This document shows, piece after piece, positions 55,501-64,000 of a stretch of 64,000 nucleotides of DNA. The position numbers were made by a program, and so were the translations under genes. This DNA comes from Kappaphycus alvarezii. Its lineage: Eukaryota; Rhodophyta; Florideophyceae; Gigartinales; Solieriaceae. Location of the stretch: NCBI GenBank assembly GCA_002205965.3, contig NADL03000753.1, forward strand, positions 62,001 to 126,000. Direction: 5' to 3'. A model generated the notes under the pieces. The model was not told the DNA's origin and ran no database searches. It was given only the letters and a program-made list of their open reading frames with translations. Each line of letters starts with the position of its first letter. The stretch's first letter is position 1.

Positions 55501-58060
55501 TTTCTTGGGATTCGTGTCAAAATTACAGAAAACTCACTCTTTTCCTGATTTTCACTCGAAACGATTTTCACTCGAAACTATCACCCTTTTAAATGATAGA
55601 AGGCTTAATAGTTTGTTAGCGCCTTTGATTAATCTGCTCAGACGTTTTCCTCTACTAACGTTAGTACAAAATACGCTGAGCTCTTTGATGGTTTGATAGT
55701 TGTTTATTTGTCGAATGGTAGGTAGTCACCGATAAATGGTACTCTCGAAAACTTCCGCCTGTGTTACATAATTCATGAAAGGAATATTTCGAATGTATCT
55801 GACGGGTTTACTTAATCAGTCGCTGATATCGAAGGAATCATGTCTCAATATCCTCAGAACTTTCCTTCAGATACTCATGGGGTGAACTACGTAAGGAAAT
55901 CAGTAACCGAGTTTAAGGAATTTTCTCAAACCCAGATTCAAATACTACAATTCGAGTTTATTCTTACATTAAATTCGCGACGACGTTAAATGATTCAGAC
56001 AAATACTGTCCCAAATTTATTTCCTCGCAGATCTTGTAACTATCATGTCTTTTCCATGCATGGCAGCCATGTCTACGGAATAGACACTTCACGTCGACCA
56101 ACATGAATCGATAAAAGCGCAGCAAAATGCATATGCTTTGTCAAAAGAGTAGATTAGGATCCATCAGAATAATTTCAGACAGCAAAAAGCCGTTACTATT
56201 CTAGATATCTCGTAAAACAGTTAATTTGATAGAAAAGGATGTCTCAAGTTTATTCATAGCCTTCTCTTCCGTCCAATCACAAGTTACAATTCAGGAATAC
56301 GCGCGACACAGACTCGAGAAAGGCGAGGCCCTCATAAATGTCTCGGCTGAGCTCAATGATGGTGTATATCAAAATACTGGGACTCTGATGACGACAGTGA
56401 ATTGATTCGAATCACTTTGAGGAAAAAGAGGCTCTTGCTAATTACTATTCTAACTGAGCCAACGCAAAAAACCGTTCCATTAAGGATTCATAACGTAAGA
56501 TGAAGGTTACATCGAGGCTGAGGAGCACGATATACCATTTACCCACATCCCTTATAAGATTGGGGGTTGTAAAAATCGGAGATATTTTGATTTTCGCATA
56601 TCTACGAGGATTATTATAGCCACCTCCTTGCCGTACCAAATTTATTCAATCAGATATCGAAAAAGAATTAATTTCGAAGGAAAAAAACGCAGCAAATATA
56701 AAGAATAATAACTCTTGTGGTCGCTAATTTCTTCCCTTTGCGATATCAGAGCACAAAAATTTGTAACCGGTCGCGAGCAACTCAGTTGAATCGCCAATGC
56801 TTTCGGCAAGCCTCAACGCAAGATTTTTCCTTCTCGGAACAAATTCAGGTCCGCCTATTCAAAGTATCAATCCATCTGACGCGCCTCAGTCCCACTCGAT
56901 ACAGAAACTGGAACTCTATCTACCAATTTTACTGCTTGGTATTCTAGATACAGACATATTGTGAACAATTACAATGCATATACCCTATAAGGAACCTCTA
57001 CTTGTTTGTACAGTCCCCAAATCCCTTTTTGGGAGAATCTAAATCCAATCACAATCACAAAGTGGTCTCCGTTGACCAGTAGTATATTCCAACCTTTACT
57101 TAAACAATTAAACATCTCTACAAATCATATTTATATCCTGTCCACGTTTATTTTATGAGGGCTCAACAATCGAGGTTTAATCTTCAGTCATTTTGTCCAT
57201 CCGCAACAAATCTTTTCACCTGATACATAGGTCGCTTCCAGAATAGACCTACTCGCACAACTATGGTTGGCATCCCCTATAAGACCAAGTAACTTAGCCC
57301 TACAATTCTCGGTTAAGTCAATAAACGAATCATTTTTTCAAAGAGGGGTGGTATTTTCCAGCGTTGTGGGGAACATGTAAAATTTTGAAGTACCTGGTAC
57401 ATGGAATATTGGTTCATTCTTAAGCTTGGGAGTACATCAATACTTTAGTATATGGACCTTATATATCAAATTATGAAAATTTTTAGTGCGTGTTACGTAA
57501 AAATCGAGAAACTAACAGTACAATTACATCCCATTTTGCATATGTACCAAGCACAATTCAAATAAAGTATACTATGAGCACAGCACATGGAACAAGTACT
57601 GACTTGTACGAAGTAAAAGTCTAAAATGATTAAATTGACCACATGTACACGTACTTGACGAATCAGACCGGGCAGTCAAATGGAAAAAATCAAATCCACA
57701 GTCGGAAAGATCGAAGGTTCAATTCCGACAGGTGCATCGCTAAAACTACGCATTAATGTAGGCCATACGAAACAAGGGACTGTCGTCTGTATTCTTGTTC
57801 TTTTCTGAGGATCCTTCTTGGTTTCATTTGCAGCTAGACCTTTCCCATTTTCGAAAAGGGAAACAGCTTTCATGGCCAGGATCCCTTAGGCGAGGATCAG
57901 AACTTAGACGTCACTCATTTTTAAATGGCCAGTTGGCAGTACCGGGAACTATGAAATAGGGATATCTATGGCAGCTAAGCACCTATCTTCAAGCGTAGAA
58001 ACATTATTATCATTTTTTTTTCTACTTCGAGAAGGAAATCACTAAATTCATCCAAATAAT
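46560..58060. other. long AT-rich block without a supportable gene
   Basis: Frames rarely exceed 90 codons on either strand, are Phe/Ile/Lys/Asn-rich as expected from composition, and show no motif. No LTR pair, TIR pair or RNA gene was found by eye. The composition differs sharply from the GC-richer sequence up to about 46.5 kb. It may be very old decayed repeat sequence or a distinct compositional domain. Confidence 0.5.
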
Positions 58061-58064
58061 GAAT

Positions 58065-60140
58065 GTTGCGACTGTTATTCACTATCATCGCAGTTCCCAG
58101 AAATATTAATAACATTGCTAATGTTACCAGTCAACAAAAGAATACGTGGAGGACTATAAAATCGTCGACCAAGACCGAAAATGGGTTAATTTTCAATTTG
58201 CGTCGCCGGAATGCCCATGAAGTAACGAAATAGTCTAGAAACGGTAGGGAAAAAATTTAAATTCCCGAGCAGCCATTCATACTTATCCATTCCGTCCCTA
58301 AATTTCTCGGACCGATATGCTTTCAATTCAGATTTCATAGCATCTCTCGATGCTTTTTCCGCATCATCACCAGCAGCAGTGAAGAAGTCTTCTAAATAAT
58401 CAAATGCATGACCTTATGGCTCATAATTGATATTGATAGTTGACGAAATACCAGTTTTATTAACAATCCGGCTGCTCAACAGTAGCGGAATAATGATATT
58501 TTCATCATACTGACGTGCAATTGCTCGAGCGTGCTCAGGATTTTTGTGGTGCAGCCTCATTAACGTATAATTCAGGTCCTTATACATGGTATCAGACACA
58601 ACAGCCAAATAATGATGCACATGTGACCCGTTCAAACTTGAAGCTTCGTAGAAAGGATAAAGTATATCACGAAATGCTTTCGCGACAACTTATGACATCC
58701 TGGCTTTCAACATGTCAAGTTGAGCGTCACAATCGTTAGCAAGAACGGGTTCCACAGTTCGGCAGTTCTCTTGATACATAACAAATTCCTTTGATATATG
58801 TCCAACTGCATCGCTTACCGTCCAAGTGTTTTTCTGGCTCTCCAAAAAAGAGAACATTAATTGCTCCAGAGTTTCGACCACGCGTTGGACAATGTCCTAT
58901 ACCTCTTGTCTAGACACCCATTCGGGAAGGTTTTGATCCTGCTGATCTCCAAATCACTACTTGACGACCTCCTCGTATTTCAGCATCATTCTAAACATAT
59001 CACTGGAATACTGATGAATCTTGTCTCAACAGGAGTCGTAATCAGCCGAGGACTAAAACCAATGGCACGACATGCTTTTAGCCATTGCTTGAGTCCCTTC
59101 GCAGACTTTTATGTCCGTGTTATACATTTCTGAAGCGTAGATCTCACCAATGAAAAACCAATGAGGGGAAACTCTTCTGTCACGTTCTTAGATAATGCAG
59201 AATTGCATGCACCAGAGATTATATAGGCAAAACACAACCCGCTAAAGGAGCTTCCAATATCAGCATTTTTAAAACTTTTACATGTCCGAATGATGTTTGT
59301 ACATGCTCTAAGATTAGATTAGCTATCTTTCAAACAGACAAACGCTCTATCTCGAATGTTGAAATTCTCCAGTTGCTCAACCAAGGGGTCATTCAGTGAA
59401 TCTCCTCGTGTACTGTCACACTCTATCAGAGCCAGATGTACATGGTGTTGTTCATAGTTGTCATCCAAACGATGGGCATTCAAATGAAATATATCCTCAC
59501 ATCCTCGAATCATCCAAAGATCGAATGAAATAATAACTGAAGCGAGGTATTTCAACTTATGCATGAATATTTCATCCAATACTTTTTCAGTGAAACTTGG
59601 AATATGCTTCAGGGCGAATGTCTTCCTATCCGGAATCGGAACACGAAGATTGAGGCAGTGGAAAAATCTTCTAAAATCCGGATGCTCAACGATCGAAAAC
59701 GGCAATCCTGTCCTAGCGACCAGGACCGTCAAACTCTTGACCACTTGATGAGCGATTTCAGAAGTATAGTTGTACTTTTGATGTGAATCCAAATATGTTT
59801 CTACCGTTTTCTGCTTTTGCGAGGGCGTGTTGCGTCTTCCTAGCGATCTCTGAATTTCTTGAATTATTCATGGTGGTTGTCCTTTAAATGCCTTCGAAAT
59901 GCATTGGTGCCTATGTTCGGGTTAAGTCATATGATTCTTTTACATTCATTTTTGTTCGCTGACCTTGTTGATTCTGAACTTGGAATGCAAACGAAACATC
60001 CGTATTTGTTTTCGTCTATTGTCTGGAAGATACCCCAAAGTACAGCTTTCTTCCCTTCCCGGTTGCTTTGGGATAAAGTTTCATCTGCTTTTGCCAGAAT
60101 GAACTCAGTGTTAGGGGCTGGATTTGCGGTCTGTATGTAG
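58065..60140 (-). pseudogene. hAT-family transposase with BED zinc finger, frame-broken
   Basis: N-terminal: VLWGIFQTIDENKYGCFVCI, then after a TGA LNPNIGTNAFRRHLKDNHHE. CFVC and H-x4-H make a BED finger. Middle: VVKSLTVLVARTGLPFSIVE, HPDFRRFFHCLN, LASVIISFDLWMIRGCEDIF, HLNAHRLDD and VHLALIECDSTRGD. Then CIT..KSAKG, WLKACRAIGFSPR and TPVETRF. C-terminal: WLLGNLNFFPTVSRLFRYFM and GIPATQIEN, the hAT dimerisation motif (FP...LAR..L.IPATQ..ER.FS). Together this covers most of a transposase of about 600 aa, with many stops. Terminal repeats and the 8-bp duplication were not found. Confidence 0.8.
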
Positions 60141-62139
60141 CTGTTGTCAAGCAGAATGAGCTCCTCTGGGGTCTGATTCCTGGATGATTAATTGTTCATG
60201 CTGTGCTTGGGAGGGAGTATTTGTTTGGGAAGGGGTGCTCTGCGCGATCTCAAGCTGTTCTTGTTTTGTCCGGAACATGTACATGTTGATTATTGCAGTA
60301 CATTGGGTAAAGTTGCAGTGGTACTGTAATGTATCACTGGTACTTTACACCTCTTTGCAGGCTGACTGGACACGACATCGGCACGTTTCGTCAATTCTTG
60401 AATGACATGTTCTTAAGAAATGGAACGTAACGGCATTGTCTTTTTTTAAAAAAAATGACTACACTTACAAGTCCAATGTGCCAGTTTATGTACTTGTACT
60501 TGAGTCATTCACTGACACGTCTTACCCAACCCTGGTATTTTCCACAGCCTTGGGCTCTCTATTGCCACGAAAGATGCCACCAGAGAACAGACAAAGTGCT
60601 AAATATGCTGAGGAATAAATAATACTGCAAGTGGCCAGGGTGTAACTTCTCCCTGCTCTAAAACATGCTGTTCCGCCGTCCAGTGACCTTTCGTACCAGC
60701 AGGGTAACCGAGTATTTGTTTGGCGTGGGAAGATAGTTTCTGGATATTTTGGTGAACTTATGAGTCTATTTGGGGTTTGCGGTACTAATGTTGAGAAAAA
60801 ATGACCTTCATGCGAAAAGACGACACCGGACCTGCCCAATCGTTTAAAATCACTCAATTCAAGAGATACGTAACCCTGAAGCCCTTGTTATGAATGTAGC
60901 TCATTCGCACTTCAGCTCCAAGCAGTCGAGATTATTTTTTTTACAGATACGCATAAGCTTATGGTTCTGCAAATTGTTCGCAAACTTTGACCTCAATTTG
61001 GGGCGGGTCTTACGGATTCTTGGGAGAATCTAGCTACACTCCATTACCACGTTGCCCCCAACTTTCTGAAACAAACTGCCATCATCTACAGTAGTCCATT
61101 AGCAGCGCTCTAGTGGCCCCGCTCTCTGTTTCGTAGAAAAGAGAGCGCCATATAAACGTAGTATTGAGGATTGCCTGGTGTAAATAGATATTTGGAACAG
61201 CCAGGTCGCCGAAGATCTGAACAAAATGCAGAGACCGAACTAAAAGTCCCTAGAATCATAACCTAAAGGAGCTGCAGAAGTAGCGTAAGCCACGGGAATA
61301 TTAAAATAAGAATAAGGAGCATGTTGGAGAAAGTTAAAGGTTGCAAGTTGGGCGAATTAGTCCTTTAATCAGGCATTCAACCGATTAGTAACAATAGTTA
61401 GGCATCTATAGATACTTCAAATATATAGATGCCTAAAATTGTTGGGTAATTGGAAAACGCCCTCTTATTTGCCTTTTTTTGAACATCCACGTCTTTTTAT
61501 TTTGTACTATGGGTGATGCGCCATAGAGAAAACTGATTAAACGTTGCCGAGCCTTACGTTTCCTGCAAAAATCGTTGTTTCTCCAGTATTGTTTGACATC
61601 CTTGTAGTAATCGAATGATGAACGAAAACTGTTCAGTCCAAGGCTCCGCGAACATGAAGCTTTTACGTAAAAGCACTCTTGGTTCCTATGAATACCCATG
61701 CACTCGTGCAGTACCTTTTGCTACCCTTTGTAATATAGCAAAGTAGTATTGTCGCGTAGTCTTTCATACAGGCCTAGTAGGCCAATTACAGTATCAGTAC
61801 ACCTACATTATACAATGATTGCTAAATTAATATGTGAAACTTTATATTTCTTCCATCTTCATGTTCTTTCTAACTTTATAGTCGGTTTACCTTCGTAATC
61901 AATGCCGCTATCGCTCAGTATTCTCGCACACTTTTTTTGTCCTGAATTTATCCTGGTAAGCTAACTAAACATCGAAGTTGAATGAATCTAAAAGACCTTT
62001 GCACAATTATTTATATGAAAAAAGATGCTATCTTTTATTTTTTTCTCCTCCTCGAAGCCGCGGGGTATTCAAGGGAGCGCCGTTCGGGCGTTCTCAGAGG
62101 TTTCGAAGGGACCCCCAAGAGCTCTTTTTGATTGTCCCA
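60141..62139. other. no gene supported
   Basis: Contains a 13-bp perfect inverted repeat, TTAGGCATCTATA / TATAGATGCCTAA (61398-61410, 61424-61436). A minus-strand frame at 60522-60857 (111 codons) has no recognisable motif. Confidence 0.4.
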
Positions 62140-62790
62140 TCAAGCGTTAATAACCGGGACGTTAAAGAAGTGTCCCGGACTGGCAGCAAGAAGGTGAAGC
62201 CTATTAGCGACCATAGTTGGAAACTTAAGGCGAATAACTGCTAGATCACCAGCGCAGATATAATGTTTGGTTGTTGCGAAGCGTGCCCATCTTCCACGAT
62301 GTTTAGTATCGAGCATAGAAAGGCGTAAAAAGTGAAAATAATGAGTAGTTCCTCCATAGCGGAGGTAATGCGGTTTGATTGAAAACTCAGGTAAATCGAG
62401 GCCATTAGTAAGCCGAAAGACATTATGAAGATAATGAAGAAATGATCCTGGATTTGATCGAAACATACGATCAGAAGGAGCAGTATTCACCACAGAAATG
62501 AGGCGCTGTAGCAAGCAATACACAAAAAGAGAACCAATTGTGACACTTCATGGCTTACGGTACTCATTATGAGGGAGCACAGGCGTCCCAAAACACAGAT
62601 TTCTCGGACTATGATCAAAGATGATATGGTTTCGACGTATTCCACAGCACTCAACTAGGCGGAGATAGCATTCATGCAAGAGCAAGAAAGCTACAGCCAC
62701 CGGAAAGTTTTCTGTTCGCGACAGATAGTATGCAATACCAAGTGCGAGTTATTTCGGGCAATTTATGTGCTGCTGGCTAGGGGCGCGGCG
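62140..62790 (-). pseudogene. tyrosine recombinase of a DIRS-like retroelement
   Basis: Reading from about 62.74 kb: YYLSRTENFPVAVAFLLLHE, then CYLRLVECCGIRRNHIIF, where LRLVE-x-x-GIR carries the first catalytic Arg of tyrosine recombinases. GTPVLPHNEYRKP follows. The 62140-62523 frame reads FSIKPHYLRYGGTTHYFHF (the H-x-x-R box), TKHRGRWARFATTKHY (His/Trp and the candidate nucleophile Tyr). One stop interrupts it at about 62553. The YR follows RT/RNase H on the same strand, as in some DIRS/Ngaro-type elements. A Crypton would lack the RT. Confidence 0.65.
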
Positions 62791-63389
62791 TTCCTAGCCT
62801 TTAAGAGCACGGGTTGAGACTGTTAGGCGATGAAAAAAGTTCTGTTACGAAGAACTTAGGTGAAGAGGCTTTTTTCCCGCATGAATTTTGCGCTGCAAAG
62901 TTGAATCCAAATATTAGAGGTAATGAATATACTCCACCAATATACCATCGATATCCTCAGCCTTATCCAAGGAATAATAACGAAAAAAATAGGTAATGGA
63001 AGCTTTTAGGGAGACTACCCGTTATGTTTTAGTAATTTCCGGGCTTACACTCGCAAAAACGAGTTTAGTACAATAAGGAGGGACTATACGCAACATTATG
63101 CTCACTAAGAATCCAAATAGGTTCAAAGCGAATGGCGCAAGACAAGCAGATAGCGGCAACCTGGTGGATGAGACTCCGGGGACTCGGTGCACTGGACCGC
63201 CCCTCCGCCAACATGTGTTAAGTAACTTGCGAGTCATTCAATAGGGTAGTTCTTTTCAGGGCTGTCCGTCTCCGTCGAGCGAGCTTTTGCAGGCTCTTTA
63301 ACGTCTTGCGTCCTTCAAAAGCGTTAATTTGCTGCTTATAATCCCACTTTTGGGCTTAAATGAGGTTCTAAGGAAACGACTTGGGATTA

Positions 63390-64000
63390 GAGCTGTAAGA
63401 GGCTGAATGCCATTCGGGAAACGAGACGGACCTAACTTATGGTCCCGATGCCATTCAACAATTGGGGCATACAATGTAGCTCCCCGTCTGCTAGAATCAT
63501 CAGAAACAATCTTGTAGTCCCTTTCGAGATACAGAGGTCATAGTGCAGCAACGGTGACAACGACATGAGAAGTGTCAGTTCCCGATAGGGTTCGGACAAA
63601 AGTCTCAAAAGTATATCTGGTGGGAGTGTATCAGTCGTGGTGGACAGCGAAAGCGACTCTATTGAGCAATAGGAACCACTTTCAACTACTAACGACTTGC
63701 TCCAATGCCAAAACGCTCCATAACGTTAACGAAAGTAACTTTTGCGTTCGTTCCCATAACTTATTCATTTTATCCTGATCCAGCTCCAGTCTACCTTGAG
63801 AGATCCATCGAATTCCGGGGATCGATTTTTGTCGACGACTAGTTGCCTCACACCTGGAAGGTTTTGGATCTAGTTGCACTGTTTCAAAATTTGTCCAAAC
63901 TTTGTTGTAGATCTCCTGTTCGGTTTTCGTATCGGCACCAACGACCAAGCTAAGAAGTCGTCTTTTTCGCCCATATCGCGCGGGTCGGATATTACGGGAA
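63390..64000 (-). pseudogene. reverse transcriptase thumb/connection and RNase H of the same DIRS-like element, running off the right edge
   Basis: The minus strand reads VVGADTKTEQEIYNKVWTNF, then IPGIRWISQGRLELDQDKMN and TLWSVLALEQVVSS. This is the LGIxWxxxGxLxLxxDKxxKL...L..L pattern C-terminal of the RT palm in DIRS-like elements. After stops comes DYKIVSDDSSRRGATLYAPI, an RNase H start (SDASxxGxGAxL) with an extra Asp. The palm with its catalytic box lies outside the window. Confidence 0.52.

Noticed and set aside
57700..57745. tRNA-like T arm (GGTTCAATTCC)
   Set aside because: Only three of five T-stem pairs form, and no D or anticodon arm could be placed.
46560..58060. Genes in frames of 60-90 codons within the AT-rich block
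   Set aside because: Lengths and amino-acid composition match what AT-rich random sequence gives; no motif or paired evidence was found.
1..64000. CRISPR arrays, bacterial operons, ribosomal RNA genes
   Set aside because: No regularly spaced identical repeats with unique spacers, no rRNA core motifs and no ribosome-binding-site-linked gene strings were seen; all evidence is eukaryotic.

Overview
This is a eukaryotic, repeat-dominated window: about 64 kb with two recognisable host genes and at least nine identifiable transposable elements, most of them decayed. The host genes face each other at about 22.9-24.4 kb. One is a peroxisomal-type enoyl-CoA hydratase/isomerase. The other is a UVR + YccV-domain protein with the architecture of the plastid Clp-protease adaptor ClpF. 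A ClpF-like gene, GC-rich compact single-exon genes and abundant TACTGTAC-type palindromic microsatellites fit a photosynthetic eukaryote. I lean towards a florideophyte red alga of the Chondrus type, but this is inference with modest confidence; nothing in the window names the species.

Layout. (1) 1-5.1 kb: a Ty1/copia element on the minus strand (gag, DTG protease, integrase, RT running off the left edge). A complete 2.08-kb pogo/Tigger-like DNA transposon (620-2701) has inserted in its RT, with a TA target-site duplication. (2) 5.4-6.5 kb: the C-terminal part of a non-LTR-type reverse transcriptase protein with a restriction-like endonuclease signature; a second, more decayed copy lies at 13.4-13.7 kb. 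(3) 7119-13154: a full-length Ty3/gypsy element (gypsy-1) with 398/394-bp LTRs that each contain a tRNA-like Pol III box pair. (4) 13956-20147: a complete 6.19-kb Mutator-like element (MULE) with ~287-bp TIRs and a perfect 9-bp target duplication. It encodes an Ulp1-like cysteine protease, FLYWCH/WRKY-type zinc fingers, a MULE transposase and a SWIM finger. (5) 20.2-22.8 kb: unassigned sequence, a 19-bp tandem repeat and TACTGTAC arrays. (6) 22.9-24.4 kb: the two host genes. (7) 27.4-28.5 kb: a piggyBac-like transposase remnant. (8) 29.5-33.6 kb: a large minus-strand DDE-type transposase pseudogene, with palindromic 17-bp repeats next to its 5' end. (9) 34.4-34.6 kb: a cluster of perfect inverted repeats. 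(10) 39000-46052: a full-length Ty3/gypsy chromovirus (gypsy-2) with 518-bp LTRs, a perfect 5-bp target duplication, and an unexpected proline-rich/zinc-finger ORF in front of gag. (11) 46.6-58.0 kb: a long AT-rich block with no supportable gene. (12) 58.1-60.1 kb: a hAT transposase with a BED finger, minus strand. (13) 62.1-64.0 kb: RT/RNase H plus tyrosine recombinase of a DIRS-like retroelement, minus strand, running off the right edge.

There is no operon-like cooperation here; the elements act as independent and partly nested insertions. Two patterns cut across the window. Many element stop codons and lost key residues look like C-to-T/G-to-A changes. Separately, the frameshifts in the hydratase gene, and two in the gypsy-2 RT, sit exactly on homopolymer runs, which suggests consensus-sequence errors rather than true decay. 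All family calls come from reading motifs by eye; no database search was run.
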